A stretch of DNA of 64,000 nt from an uncultured Sulfitobacter sp. (GTDB lineage: Bacteria > Pseudomonadota > Alphaproteobacteria > Rhodobacterales > Rhodobacteraceae): contig NZ_CANMQS010000001.1 of NCBI RefSeq assembly GCF_947500075.1, forward strand, positions 682,001 through 746,000, in the 5' to 3' direction. Of this stretch, positions 36,743-46,193 are shown piece by piece (positions within the stretch are counted from its first letter, which is position 1; each line of letters begins with the position of its first letter). The notes below the pieces were generated by a model that was not told the origin of the DNA, did not search any database, and saw nothing but the letters and a program-made list of their open reading frames with translations. The position numbers and the translations under genes were made by a program.

Positions 36743-37135
36743 ATAGGATGGTGTCTAGTTTCCGGCTTGGATTTGACTCCAGAGATCACTTCTAGCGTTC
36801 AAGTTCATCGCTCTTTCGGGCTGTCAGTCGGCCAACCACGCGGAAGGCATATTCGCTCACCGGCTTGGTCTGTGTGCTTTTGGTTTGAGTGCTTCCCAAG
36901 CTCTACGGTGTCTCCGCAATGTAAGTCAGCTGCATGCTCCGTTGCAGCGCCCCAAGTGATGCTTGGGCGTTTTGTTGCTGCGTCAATAGGCTGATTAGCG
37001 AGCCTCAAAGTCGGGGTTCAATTGCGCTCGCAATGGTTGGTGCGACATTGAGTCACTCAACTTAGAAGCAACTCGCGGTGGCAGGGCTGTTCGGTGCTCT
37101 GCTACTTATTGTGAGAAGGCTTAACTCAAACCGAT
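36743..37135. other. Gap without a recognisable gene
   Basis: The open frames here (75 and 67 codons) have no ribosome-binding site or coherent composition. No repeat or hairpin was noticed. It may be decayed coding DNA. Confidence 0.4.
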
Positions 37136-37576
37136 ATGTTGCGCTATCTTCGGCGCAACACTTCTCCAAAATGGAGAGTCATTGTGAATTACCGCACTCC
37201 CATATCAAGAGATTTGCTTACGGTTCCAACCGTCACACTCGCCAAAGTGGCAAACTGGCTCGTTGCAAAAACACCCTTTGAATGTCGCTATGAGCTTGCA
37301 GATGTTCTTTCCAACGGCGAGCCTTGCTTTGGGTGCGTTTACGAACTGGCGGGAAGCAATACCAAGTACATGTTGATATCAGATACCGGGGAAGGCGAAC
37401 AGTTAGCCGCAATCGTGCTATTCGGTTGGGATGATGTACGTCGTCATCATCAACGATTCGGTGATGGGCGCGCTATAGTACTGGAAGACGAGAGCGCTAT
37501 CGTGGAACCACCCTTTTGCGTTCAAGCATTGGCGCTCGGTCAGTACGTCTCACTCAAAGCGGGAAGGACTTATTGA
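37136..37576 (+). CDS. Uncertain hypothetical protein
   Basis: The 146-residue frame could be a real gene: its composition is balanced and it has two clustered Cys (GEPCFGCVYELAG) and a region LAAIVLFGWDDVRRHHQRFG. No ribosome-binding site is obvious, and the true start may be a later codon, since the first residues are Arg-rich. No family is recognised. Confidence 0.35.
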   Translation: MLRYLRRNTSPKWRVIVNYRTPISRDLLTVPTVTLAKVANWLVAKTPFECRYELADVLSNGEPCFGCVYELAGSNTKYMLISDTGEGEQLAAIVLFGWDDVRRHHQRFGDGRAIVLEDESAIVEPPFCVQALALGQYVSLKAGRTY

Positions 37577-37899
37577 CTCGCCCTTTTGGGGCACTTCTCC
37601 CACACGCCTGCTGCGAGAAAAACCTGCAAATGTTGAGTGAGGCCTCCTTAGAAGACATATAAGTTCGCCCGGCAGGGCTGCATGTCTTTGCCTGGGGTAC
37701 GGCTCAAGTTCTGCATGTTCTGTTACAGTTTCTAGAACTACTTTCGGCGGTATCGATGCGGCTATGTGCGTTCTGTTGATGGAGCCAGATGGCCTACGCG
37801 CAGCGATGAATGCAGTTGCAATCATAGATAGTAATGCCATATTCACGTCAAAATTGTAGTCTATACATCTGCGCAACCAAGGAATGAGTTGGGCTCAAG
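37577..37899. other. Gap without a recognisable gene
   Basis: A 108-codon minus-strand frame overlaps this gap but lacks a start context and a sensible composition, so I do not call it. No repeats were noticed. Confidence 0.4.
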
Positions 37900-38253
37900 A
37901 TGTTCAGTTTTTCAAAGCAAACTTGTGAAATCAGCCGCATACAGGAAGTGTACGAAGTTACACAAGATTTGAAGCGGTTTGTTCAATTCGCTTCTTCAAG
38001 CAAGGCTCTTCTTGATGGGGGTGTTGCAGATAGCGCCGATATTCCTTCAAAACGACAGGCCGAAGCGATCATAAAACGTGCGTACCAGTGCGGCATTTTC
38101 GAGATCCCTCAGGTTGTTAAGGAGATTGCTGAATTGTCTACCGCTAGGACTGAAAAAGCCGTTCAGCAACATTCAGAAACAAGCTGTTCAGGAGACATTG
38201 TTGATTGGGAGGCCAACCAGAAGCCTACAAAGGCTAAGGGCTTCTTCAGGTAG
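37900..38253 (+). CDS. Uncertain hypothetical helical protein
   Basis: The 117-residue frame encodes a helical polar protein (EISRIQEVYEVTQDLKRFVQ, RQAEAIIKRAYQCGIFEIPQ). Codon use looks acceptable. No ribosome-binding site stands out; TGGGCTCAAG precedes the ATG. The gene ends about 110 bases before the IS66 element, which therefore does not interrupt it. No family is recognised. Confidence 0.4.
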   Translation: MFSFSKQTCEISRIQEVYEVTQDLKRFVQFASSSKALLDGGVADSADIPSKRQAEAIIKRAYQCGIFEIPQVVKEIAELSTARTEKAVQQHSETSCSGDIVDWEANQKPTKAKGFFR

Positions 38254-38386
38254 AGCCTTTAGGTTGGTGGAAGAAGATGCAGACAAAGATGAGCCAGCAT
38301 TGGTGGGGGTGTCACGAGGCATTGTTCGCCGACTCATCGGCAATCGCGCTTCATCGATACGGAGTAAGCGTCCGGTCTGACCGACC

Positions 38387-39886
38387 CTATAGTGCGGTTT
38401 TCCATGGCAGGAGATCATCGACGCGGTTGATCTTGTAGTCTGGAATGCGGGCGAGTGTGTCGGCCAACCATTGCTGCGGGTCGATACCGTTCAGTTTTGC
38501 GGTTTCAATCAAGGTGTAGGCGATGGCGGCTGCGCGACCACCGGTCTGTGATCCGACAAACAGGTAATTCTTGCGCCCGATTGCGACGGATCGCATGGCC
38601 CGTTCGGCGGTGTTGTTGTCCAATTCCAAGATGCCGTGGTCGAGGTACGGTCTGAGCCGCGCCATGCGCGTCAGTGCATAACGGAGTGCACCTGCCAGTG
38701 GCGACTTACCTGAGATACTGGGCAGTTGGGCGTGGAGCCACGTTTCCAGATCATCGAAGACCGGCTTTGCCTGCGCTTGCCTGATCTCGACGCGTGTTTC
38801 TGGTGGCGACCCGCGCACCGCCTTCTCGACCGCGTAGAGCTGCGCGATGCGTTTGATGGCTTCGTCGGCGATAGCCGAGCGTTGGGCGCGGTGGACGTCG
38901 ACGAACTTGCGCCTGACATGCGCCATGCAGGCGACCTCGTTGATATCGCCTAAGCGGTAGAGATCTTCGAACCCGGCATAGCCGTCCGCATGCATCCAGC
39001 CATGGTATTTGGCCAGATGATCTTTGGGATGCTGCCCTTTGCGATCAGGGGAGAACTGATACCAACTGGCAGGTGGAACGCTACTACCCCAAGGCCGCTC
39101 ATCCCGACCATAGGCCCAAAGGCGTGCTGTCGCTGTTTTGCCCGTGCCGGGTGCCAGCATCTTCACCGGCGTATCATCAGCGAAGATGACCTGACCGGCC
39201 AGCACATGCCGCCCGATAGCATCCGCCAGTGGTTCCAGAAGCGCCGTGGACTTGCCGATCCAATCGGCCAGCGTTGAACGATCAATGTCGATCCCGTCGC
39301 GTTCGAAGATGCCGCTTTGACGATAGAGCGGTAAGTGATCCGCGTATTTGTTGACCAACACATGCGCCAGCAGGCCCGGACCAGGACGCCCGCGCTCGAT
39401 GGGACGCGATGGTAATGCGGCTTGTGTGAAGGCTTCGCAGCCTGAGCAAGCGAAGCGCGGCCGCACGATGCGGTTCACGATGAAACGACCTGGAACGTAT
39501 TCCAGCTCTTCGGTCACATCCTCGCCGAGGCGGCGCAGTCCACCACCGCACTGGGGGCAATCTTCGTCGCCAGTCGTTAGCTCCACTTCCATGCGCGGAA
39601 TGTGATCAGGGATGGGGCGGCACTTTGGTTTGTCTTTTGGCTCCTCATCGGGAAGCCGCAGCTTTGCCGTCATCTTGGCGACTGCGATCTCGCTCGTTTC
39701 CAGGTCCAGCTGAAGCTGCTCGATACTCTCTGATGACGATCCAAAACGGTGATTGCGATGACCTGCCAGTTGATGGCGTAGCTTCTCTATCAGCATGGCC
39801 TGCGACTTCACCTCGGCCAGCAAAAGTGCTGTGAACTGCCTGAGTTCATCAGGGTCTTTCGGCAGGGCTTTGTCGACGTCCAGCAT
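38387..39886 (-). CDS. tnpC: IS66 transposase TnpC
   Basis: The ATG at 39886 gives about 499 residues; the frame continues upstream without a good start. The N-terminal leucine-zipper-like coiled coil (AEVKSQAMLIEKLRHQLAGH then GSSSESIEQLQLDLE), a zinc-finger region with two CxxC-type pairs (CPQC and CSGC) and the DDE-type catalytic core (RLWAYGRDERPWG, FADDTPV, HADGYAGFEDLY) are all seen, as is the C-terminal ELDNNTAERAMRSVAIGRKN with its catalytic Glu. No frameshift is seen, so the enzyme may be active. Confidence 0.95.
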   Translation of the reverse strand: MLDVDKALPKDPDELRQFTALLLAEVKSQAMLIEKLRHQLAGHRNHRFGSSSESIEQLQLDLETSEIAVAKMTAKLRLPDEEPKDKPKCRPIPDHIPRMEVELTTGDEDCPQCGGGLRRLGEDVTEELEYVPGRFIVNRIVRPRFACSGCEAFTQAALPSRPIERGRPGPGLLAHVLVNKYADHLPLYRQSGIFERDGIDIDRSTLADWIGKSTALLEPLADAIGRHVLAGQVIFADDTPVKMLAPGTGKTATARLWAYGRDERPWGSSVPPASWYQFSPDRKGQHPKDHLAKYHGWMHADGYAGFEDLYRLGDINEVACMAHVRRKFVDVHRAQRSAIADEAIKRIAQLYAVEKAVRGSPPETRVEIRQAQAKPVFDDLETWLHAQLPSISGKSPLAGALRYALTRMARLRPYLDHGILELDNNTAERAMRSVAIGRKNYLFVGSQTGGRAAAIAYTLIETAKLNGIDPQQWLADTLARIPDYKINRVDDLLPWKTAL

Positions 39887-39935
39887 GGCTAGACTATAGC
39901 AAAACAACGACACGGCGGGAATCCCACGTGCGCAT

Positions 39936-40283
39936 TTACCCAGCCCTAAGCGGTGTCCAACTGCGCTGCGGCACACGCCAGTCGATCCCTTCGAGCAGCA
40001 TCGATAACTGCGCGGCAGTCAGGGCGATCTTGCCCTCTTTCGCCGATGGCCACACGAACCGACCTTTCTCCAGGCGTTTGCTGAACAGGCATGCGCCCTG
40101 ACCATCCCACCAGATAATCTTGATCAGATCACCGCGGCGACCACGAAAGACAAACAGATGCCCGGTGAACGGATCCTGCTTCAACGTCTGTTCGGCCTGA
40201 GCTGCAAGCGTCGTGAACCCGCGCCGCATGTCGGTCACACCGGCGGCCAGCCAGACGCGCGTGTTCGCAGGGACAGGGATCAT
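39936..40283 (-). CDS. tnpB: IS66 accessory protein TnpB
   Basis: The 115-residue protein shows the IS66 Orf2/TnpB pattern: [39 protein letters not shown] and [15 protein letters not shown]. It is required for transposition in this family, although its exact function is unsettled. It overlaps the tnpA stop by four bases (ATGA). The spacing to tnpC (ATG at 39886) is about 50 bases. Confidence 0.94.
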   Translation of the reverse strand: MIPVPANTRVWLAAGVTDMRRGFTTLAAQAEQTLKQDPFTGHLFVFRGRRGDLIKIIWWDGQGACLFSKRLEKGRFVWPSAKEGKIALTAAQLSMLLEGIDWRVPQRSWTPLRAG

Positions 40284-40699
40284 ATGGAAAGGCCACGGAT
40301 CAGCCGCGCCAGCGCCTCGGGATCGTAGCTACCGACAATCCTCAATTGATGGCCGCCTGCGATGTCGATCTCAATCGCACTGTGGCCGGATGCAGCATTG
40401 GCTGCACGCGCGGCGCCCGGTTCTTCGGTGGCAGGCCGGTCAACAATCTCCACAGGCAGCAAGCAGGGCGTCTCACTAACCTCGTCTTCAATAATCTCCC
40501 GATCCGGTGCAAACTTGGGATCACGTAGCCATTTGTGGATCAGGTTGGTGTTCATGGCATACCGCCGCGCGACCTGCGCAACCGATACCCCCGGCGCACA
40601 TGTTTGCGCACAGATCGACACCTTCTCCTCATCCGACCAGAACCGTTTCTTCTGACCCTTCTTGCCCGCCATAGCCGCCCTCAAGATGTCCACTATCAA
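40280..40699 (-). CDS. tnpA: IS66 accessory protein TnpA (HTH)
   Basis: The 139-residue protein begins with a helix-turn-helix of the transposase-8/TnpA type: [20 protein letters not shown] then [20 protein letters not shown]. It is the first gene of the IS66 operon, transcribed inward from the right inverted repeat. It probably binds the element ends. It is intact and overlaps tnpB (ATGA). Confidence 0.93.
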   Translation of the reverse strand: MIVDILRAAMAGKKGQKKRFWSDEEKVSICAQTCAPGVSVAQVARRYAMNTNLIHKWLRDPKFAPDREIIEDEVSETPCLLPVEIVDRPATEEPGAARAANAASGHSAIEIDIAGGHQLRIVGSYDPEALARLIRGLSI

Positions 40700-40951
40700 T
40701 GGTGGACACTTATCAACGCACTCTATGACACGTCAGAGCAGCAAGACCGGACGCTTACGATACGGAGCGGGATTGGTCGGTTTCATACTTGCGATACCTA
40801 CCGCCAGAATACCTTGGACAATCCCGTGCCAAACCAGCCGCGATGACTCTAGCACTGATGTTTTTACCGTTTCTGCCTTCTTTTGGAGCACCGTTAACCA
40901 GTTGTTAACGATTGGCTGCAAGTCTTCCGGACACGCAAAAAAGGTATCATC

Positions 40952-41092
40952 ATGGACGATAAAGAACGCATACTGGCACTTGAAAAAGCACTTCTTGATT
41001 ATGTCAAAACGTATGGCTTCAACGAAGCAGCAAGGGAATACTTTGTTCGCGGGAGTTCTCAGTTCGCATCTGAACAACGCCAGTTAAACTGA
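40952..41092 (+). CDS. Small 46-residue protein
   Basis: The ATG at 40952 follows AAAAAAGG and encodes a charged helical peptide (KERILALEKALLDYVKTYGF, then NEAAREYFVRG) with a normal stop at 41092. The amphipathic composition looks like a genuine small protein. It lies between the IS66 element and the first recombinase gene, and is too short for certainty. Another overlapping frame (ending 41087) looks less coding-like. Confidence 0.45.
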   Translation: MDDKERILALEKALLDYVKTYGFNEAAREYFVRGSSQFASEQRQLN

Positions 41093-41199
41093 ACCAGAGG
41101 TGATGCTGTATCTCCCAGAACTTTTGGTAATCCACATTCTTCTAGGGATTTACGCTGATAGCTGTGAAGTTTCAGGCTTTCAAATTGATGGAGGCCACC

Positions 41200-42696
41200 A
41201 TGCCAATAGGACTCGAGACGCGCAGCAAGCACTCAGATAGACCAGACACCGTTAGAAGCTGCCCCTTCAAAACACCGGATGAGATTCAGAAGCTAACCCA
41301 CAGAGAGTATCCGCACTGGCACAGATTGCTAAATGGAAGGCACATCGGGGTTCATAGACAAGATGAACGGATCTGTAACTGGGTAGCCCGAACACTGCGC
41401 ACCAACGGGAGCTATCGCCAGAAGTGTCTGGGTGCCGCCCTCCCTCTGAGCAAGCCTGCAATCCCATATCAAGAGGCAGTTGCAAGGGCTTTCGAGTGGT
41501 TTGAAACCTCTCAGGTTCAAGCCTTGTCAGTGCCGCCAGAGAGCGTGGGTAGAGTTACCAAACTTTCAGTATGCCCAATTGGGCCTGTCTATACAGTGGG
41601 GCACGCGATGGCGGATTATCTGGAGTGGTCCAAATTGGCCCGCTCTGAAGGCGGTCATTACAACAATCTCACATTGATGAACCACCATCTGGTTTCGGAT
41701 TTCAGCGGAATTCCGATTGAGGATTTCCGTGGCAAAGACATGCAACGGCTAGCAATAAATACCTTGGAGCAGCCACCGAAGAGGGGCTTTGAAAGCCTAC
41801 CTGCTCGAGTAGAGATCAACGACCTTACCGCAGACGAGGTGCGCAGGCGTAAACGGACCTTCAACTCACTGGTGAGCATCTTGAGGATGGTGTTTCGCTA
41901 TGCTTGGGAGAACGGGCATTTGTCGTCAGAGCGTTCTTGGAAATGCCTGAACCGAGTATCCGTGAATCACAAACCGCGAACAATCTTCCTTACAAGGCCT
42001 GAATGCAGTCGGCTGCTCAACTCCTGCTCAGAGGCTCTTCTTAAGCTGGTCATGGCGGCTTTGTATACCGGATGCCGAGTGGGCGAACTTGGTGAATTGC
42101 GGGTCGAGGACGTCGGCAAGGATGGCTTTGGAATTCACATCAAAGCCTTCAAAAGCAGCCCGGCCAGATTTGTTTTCCTCCCAGAGGAGGGCATGGCATT
42201 CTTTTTGGCCGCCTGTGTTGGCAAAAAGGATAGCGATCACGTGTTTGTGTCAACGAAAGGTCTGCCCTGGCGGCGGCAACACACATTGCAGTTTCGTACT
42301 GCGGTGGCAAAGGCTGGTCTACCGAAAGAGTTCGTCTTCCATGGTCTCCGGCACACCTATGCGAGTGATCTCATCCAAGGCGGAGCGACATTGGACACAG
42401 TCGCCAAGCAGCTCGGGCATGCGAGTACGCTCACCGTTATGACTACATATGGCCACCTCGCCGCACAGGTCAGGGAGGCAAACGTTCAGAGGTGCTTTTC
42501 TGGCTTGTCCGAAGCGAACAAAGAGCAAGCCGAAAACCTTAAAGAACGGTTTGCTCAGATGCGTCGCGGGAAACCTCCCCAGAATTGGAATCGAGAAGGA
42601 ACGCCAGAAAATGAAAGCTCACTCCCTTCAAAGCCGTTGGCCCGACCGAGCAAAGAGGTAGTTGAGGTATTTGATGGCCTGTCCGGTAGGCACTGA
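41200..42696 (+). CDS. Tyrosine recombinase (paralogue 1)
   Basis: The ATG at 41200 has GGAGG upstream; a GTG at 41164 would add twelve residues. The 498-residue protein has a variable N-terminus (GRHIGVHRQ), a central SAM-like DNA-binding part and a complete C-terminal catalytic domain: Arg in ALYTGCRVGELGELR, HGLRHTYASDLIQGG, LGH, and the Tyr in TTYGHL. It could cut and join DNA on its own substrate. It is convergent with a paralogue encoded at 42701-44086. The family resembles phage-type integrases that act on genomic-island DNA. Confidence 0.9.
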   Translation: MPIGLETRSKHSDRPDTVRSCPFKTPDEIQKLTHREYPHWHRLLNGRHIGVHRQDERICNWVARTLRTNGSYRQKCLGAALPLSKPAIPYQEAVARAFEWFETSQVQALSVPPESVGRVTKLSVCPIGPVYTVGHAMADYLEWSKLARSEGGHYNNLTLMNHHLVSDFSGIPIEDFRGKDMQRLAINTLEQPPKRGFESLPARVEINDLTADEVRRRKRTFNSLVSILRMVFRYAWENGHLSSERSWKCLNRVSVNHKPRTIFLTRPECSRLLNSCSEALLKLVMAALYTGCRVGELGELRVEDVGKDGFGIHIKAFKSSPARFVFLPEEGMAFFLAACVGKKDSDHVFVSTKGLPWRRQHTLQFRTAVAKAGLPKEFVFHGLRHTYASDLIQGGATLDTVAKQLGHASTLTVMTTYGHLAAQVREANVQRCFSGLSEANKEQAENLKERFAQMRRGKPPQNWNREGTPENESSLPSKPLARPSKEVVEVFDGLSGRH

Positions 42697-42700
42697 CTCC

Positions 42701-44086
42701 TCATTCTGGGCGCAGTCGCGAGAGTAGCGGCCCACTATATCTGGCATGGTTTGAACGCGGCCAAGCAATCTCCTGATGATGCCTGAAAACGGGAACAGAA
42801 TTCCTCGCTTGTGGCTTTATCCGGTTAGCCGAGGTGCACTGGAGCGCTTCAAAGCTGCGGCGAACCTCCTCTTCGCGCTGATGCGCACAGAGATGCCCAT
42901 AGGTGGTGCTCACAGTCTGGACGTTACAATGACCAAGTTGCTCTGCCACTGTTAGCAAAGATGCGCCGCCCTGAATCAATTGGCTCGCATAAGTATGCCG
43001 GAGACCGTGAAACGTGATTGAATTAGGAAGCCCCGAGAGCTTCCGTGCTTTCTGAAAGTGGCTCTTGTACTCAGCACCCCAGATCCTCCCGCTTGCCCTA
43101 CTGAATAAGTTCTCTGAGGGGGGCCTGTTACCAGCGATACATCGAAAGAACTCAAGGCCCTCAGGAGGCAGGAAGACAAAACGCTGCCTCACGCCTTTCA
43201 AGGATGAAACAAAGACTGCGCATCCACTTTGGTCCAGGTCCTCGACACGCATTTTGCAGAGTTCGTTTGCACGGCAGCCGGTATAAAGAGCAGCCTGTAC
43301 CAGGATCCTCAGATCATCGGAACATGCGTCCAACAATCTTTGGCACTGTTGACGACTGAGAAAAACAACGCGCGGGCGGTCTACATTCGGAAGGCGGCGC
43401 AAGCATCGTATCGGCTTGTCGCCCTCTAGGTCGCCTCTTTCCCAAGCCAGGAGGAACGCTCCGCGCAGGATACTAATCAGCGCGTTAAGGGTCTTCTTAC
43501 GTTTCCGCAGCGCCTCTTGGGAAAGCTCTCGCAGCTTGTTGCGGGTCCTCGGGTCTTCCCGCCCAAGTTTTGGAGGCGTTTCGATCACTTGGAGGCAAAA
43601 GTCACCAAAGTGTTTTCCGTTGAACTCCTCCAGTAGCACGAGCGCTAGATTTGGGACGATGTAGTAGTTGATTAGGCTTACCAGCGTTTCGAAGTGCGAC
43701 CTTGTTGCAGCCATAGCCTTCCACTCAAGATAGTTCTTCATTGCGCTTGCGACCGTTGGAACGCTGCCAATTGGGCAGATACTCAAAGACCGTTTGGAAC
43801 CAAGTTGATATGGCTCGGCAGCAATGATAGCGATATCAGACCTAGCAAACCAGTCCTCAGCATTCCTGACGGCTTCTTCAAAGCTCATCTGGTGCGTGTG
43901 TCCCACCCGGTGTTGCTTATATCCTCCGTCCCTATTTCTGACCCGAGCGACCCAATTGCCGCCTGAGGTTGACTGCTTTTGGAAGCCAACGTGACGGCAG
44001 TAGCTTAGAAGGATGAAGTATGGCGCGGTTCTCGGTTGCAGACTCCTCCGGACATCAGGATCGCTGATATCTGGTCGGACTATCAA
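42701..44086 (-). CDS. Tyrosine recombinase (paralogue 2)
   Basis: The 461-residue protein aligns with its convergent neighbour over its length: ICPIGSVPTVASAMKNYLEW versus VCPIGPVYTVGHAMADYLEW in the middle, and ALYTGCRANELCKMRVEDL, FHGLRHTYASQLIQGGAS, LGH and TTYGHL for the catalytic Arg, HxxR, His and Tyr. The catalytic set is complete. The start is probably the TTG at 44086, because the N-terminal block still aligns with the paralogue there and no later ATG fits. It follows the methyltransferase gene with only one base between. Confidence 0.88.
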   Translation of the reverse strand: MIVRPDISDPDVRRSLQPRTAPYFILLSYCRHVGFQKQSTSGGNWVARVRNRDGGYKQHRVGHTHQMSFEEAVRNAEDWFARSDIAIIAAEPYQLGSKRSLSICPIGSVPTVASAMKNYLEWKAMAATRSHFETLVSLINYYIVPNLALVLLEEFNGKHFGDFCLQVIETPPKLGREDPRTRNKLRELSQEALRKRKKTLNALISILRGAFLLAWERGDLEGDKPIRCLRRLPNVDRPRVVFLSRQQCQRLLDACSDDLRILVQAALYTGCRANELCKMRVEDLDQSGCAVFVSSLKGVRQRFVFLPPEGLEFFRCIAGNRPPSENLFSRASGRIWGAEYKSHFQKARKLSGLPNSITFHGLRHTYASQLIQGGASLLTVAEQLGHCNVQTVSTTYGHLCAHQREEEVRRSFEALQCTSANRIKPQARNSVPVFRHHQEIAWPRSNHARYSGPLLSRLRPE

Positions 44087-44087
44087 G

Positions 44088-44804
44088 TTAACTCCTTCTT
44101 GGCCTCAGGGCACAGGTCCGCCGCACCATTTTCTTTTGCGGTCCCCGAAAATAGTCTCGAACAACCGTTCTGTTCTCTTTGGGCAGATTCTCCCAAGGCA
44201 ACCATTCAATCTCATAGCTAAGAGCTTCCGCGATACGCTCCATAGCGGCACTGCTCATCACGCCTTTGATTGCTATTTCCTGACCGCCAATTTGAGGTGT
44301 GGCGTTGATCTCAACGTCAGTCCGCTCTTTGACCATTTGAATGTAAGGGTTTACGCCCTTCATGAATTCACTGTCGATGATGATAAGTTTAGCCGAAAGC
44401 TGCACGCATTGGCGAACAATGCGAAAATGGTCCATTACGTGATACATGATTCCGAAGAGCGCCACGACATCAAAGGTCTGCTTCTCTGCGATCAGACGAT
44501 CCAAAGCGTCGAATAAGTCTTCTGCTGCAAGGGTTACTCGCTCCTTCGCAGCGGAGTCTGGCAATTCATCAAAGAGCTCAACTAAGTCAGCACGTCCCTC
44601 GATGCCAAGCACGCTTTCCGCGCCAGCTTCCGCAAGGGCATAGCTCCAACGTCCATCATGAGCTGCTATGTCCAGCACTTTCGCGCCCTTGATATCGTCA
44701 AGGAATGGCTCGATCAGAAAGGCATGGCGCTGCCGCTGACGGGCCAGATGTTTAGCATCCTCGCGGTACTTTTGGAGCCCATTCAAAAACTCAAGTACCG
44801 GCAT
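44088..44804 (-). CDS. SAM-dependent methyltransferase
   Basis: The 238-residue protein (ATG at 44804, AGGGAAG upstream) has the class I Rossmann-type fold: motif I is VLDIAAHDGRWSYALAEAGA, with a typical acidic end of strand two (VLGIEGRADLVELFDELP) and a downstream FDVVALFGIMYHVMDHF. It resembles small-molecule or sugar methyltransferases (class DUF1698-like) more than DNA methyltransferases, because no NPPY/DPPY motif is visible. It is coupled to the recombinase gene, which is unusual. A decayed second copy exists at 46194-46455. Confidence 0.8.
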   Translation of the reverse strand: MPVLEFLNGLQKYREDAKHLARQRQRHAFLIEPFLDDIKGAKVLDIAAHDGRWSYALAEAGAESVLGIEGRADLVELFDELPDSAAKERVTLAAEDLFDALDRLIAEKQTFDVVALFGIMYHVMDHFRIVRQCVQLSAKLIIIDSEFMKGVNPYIQMVKERTDVEINATPQIGGQEIAIKGVMSSAAMERIAEALSYEIEWLPWENLPKENRTVVRDYFRGPQKKMVRRTCALRPRRS

Positions 44805-44914
44805 CTGCTTCCCTTTCGTACAACATGTATCACTTGGTTGATGGTCTTTTGAGACTCCAACACAGGTCTGAGAGTACGCTGCTGACGACAAATAGCCACT
44901 CCAAAATACACCAG

Positions 44915-44971
44915 CTATTGTTCGGATGCCCGGTTCCTCAGCTTAACTCCGGCGCCGCCATGGTTCTCTGG
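44915..44971 (-). pseudogene. C-terminal remnant of an XRE-type regulator
   Basis: In the minus strand the frame reads PENHGGAGVKLRNRASEQ then stop. This matches the C-terminus of the intact XRE-type regulator at 53149-53397 (PENGGGAGVRLRNRASDGE). The upstream part of the gene is gone. Fifteen bases (44928-44942) are identical to 53165-53179, giving a same-direction copy 8.2 kb away. Confidence 0.6.
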
Positions 44972-44997
44972 GCTTGCAAGAAAACCGTACCGGGGAG

Positions 44998-45306
44998 ATG
45001 CGCCAATATGGCATCTGGAAAGCCAATGGCCTGCCTTTCACTGTACAAGGCTTTGCACAGGATGGGCGCGCAATCTCCCTAACGGAGTTGGCTGCTGCTA
45101 ACGACTTCCCTGCCGAGGAGCTACAGGGTTGTCCTCCGTCAGAGGTCAGCGGCCAATGGAACGGCATGCTGCTGCTCAATCTGGATGAGAAGTGCTTTTC
45201 AATCGTTGCACTTTGGTGGGCCGAGAATGGAGCACTGCACCAAAAAGCTCGGCACTGCTTTGCGGATGAACGCATGATGCCACAACAGACTTGTGCAGAA
45301 GTATAA
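44998..45306 (+). CDS. Uncertain hypothetical protein
   Basis: The frame encodes about 102 residues (RQYGIWKANGLPFTVQGFAQ, ISLTELAAANDFPAEELQGC) with plausible composition. It begins immediately after GGGGAG with no spacer, so the start is doubtful. No family is recognised and it may be a fragment. Confidence 0.3.
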   Translation: MRQYGIWKANGLPFTVQGFAQDGRAISLTELAAANDFPAEELQGCPPSEVSGQWNGMLLLNLDEKCFSIVALWWAENGALHQKARHCFADERMMPQQTCAEV

Positions 45307-45651
45307 CGAACAGACCAACACTAAGTGAATGGATTTGGCAGCGGAGAACGTGGCTAGGGAACCGCCTCCGCTGCTAAGGCCAATGCGCAGTAAAGATGGG
45401 TATCAACCTGTTCCTAAGATGTCTGGAGGACTCTCGAGGAATGCCTTCAAAGGTAGCTTCATCGCCAGATGTAAGGCAAGCGGTACATCATTTCCGAACG
45501 AATTGTGGTCACCTCGGGTCAGATGCAGCCCGCGCTACCGTAGATAGAATGCCATTTGGAAGCTGGTAAATCACTGTTTAAGCGCATAACAGGCCTGATA
45601 GGGCAAATCGCCTTGTCTCAAACCGGGACACGTCAATAAAACGGTAAACAA
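45307..45651. other. Gap without a recognisable gene
   Basis: No convincing gene is seen. Short open frames lack ribosome-binding sites. The end of the gap carries the upstream region of the small gene starting at 45652. Confidence 0.4.
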
Positions 45652-45921
45652 ATGCGTCATTACGTTCCCAAGCGCCGCGACCCGTTCGAAATGCACGATG
45701 ATGCTATAGCTGAAGGCTGGCAGGCCGTGGACACCATTCCTCTCAAAGGGGAGGGAGAGTTCATGGTATTGACGCTGTCGGGCATGATCCGCTTAGCCCG
45801 CAATCGCAGAGAAACCCGCAACATCAAGCCAGCGGATGGGTATGGCCCAATGCGGACTACAGTCGGGGCCGTGGTATCGGGGAACTACCTCGCAGCGATA
45901 GCATGGAGATGGCCGAACTGA
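45652..45921 (+). CDS. Small conserved-looking hypothetical protein
   Basis: The 89-residue protein has the pattern GWQAVDTIPLKGEGEFMVLT, a basic middle (MIRLARNRRETRN) and an aromatic end (GNYLAAIAWRWPN). I recall short proteins of this GWQ..DTIP type in alphaproteobacterial genomes and mobile elements. No signal peptide is present. The function is unknown. It lies isolated between degraded sequences. Confidence 0.55.
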   Translation: MRHYVPKRRDPFEMHDDAIAEGWQAVDTIPLKGEGEFMVLTLSGMIRLARNRRETRNIKPADGYGPMRTTVGAVVSGNYLAAIAWRWPN

Positions 45922-46193
45922 AATGAAGCAATGTCTTTACGCGAATTCGGTAAGGTCTGTTGTCGAACAGAGCGCTCTTTCGCTGCGGCTGGTCCAATGA
46001 TCGCTTTTGGGCCTCAGAGTAAAGACGGCACAAAAAATTGAAAATGTTAACTATTTTCTCCTTTGGCAACTTTGACTTATGATTACCACAACGCTCGAAA
46101 CCAGAAAGCCGCGACAATGGAACTCATGGTATTGAGCTACTCACCAATACTTGGACAGCATCCGGCGCTTTTAAGCTACTCTCTGCTCCTGCT

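Larger units (their letters stand above)
38364..40758 (-). mobile_element. Complete IS66-family insertion sequence with 8-bp target duplication
   Basis: The 2,395-bp element has terminal inverted repeats starting GTAAGCGTCCGGTCT at both ends (38364 rightward; 40758 leftward), 15 bases identical. It is flanked by an 8-bp direct repeat GATACGGA (38356-38363 and 40759-40766), the duplication size of IS66 elements. It carries intact-looking tnpA, tnpB and tnpC. The exact target duplication shows a recent, un-rearranged insertion. Confidence 0.95.

Noticed and set aside
38277..41087. A gene disrupted by IS66
   Set aside because: Joining the flanks opens a frame, but the product has no coherent composition or start site, so I do not claim a disrupted gene.
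41200..44086. A RIT (recombinase in trio) element
   Set aside because: Only two recombinases are present and they are convergent, whereas RIT elements have three on one strand.
44088..44804. A DNA methyltransferase of a restriction or defence system
   Set aside because: No NPPY/DPPY-type catalytic motif and no adjacent nuclease; the fold looks like a small-molecule or sugar methyltransferase.
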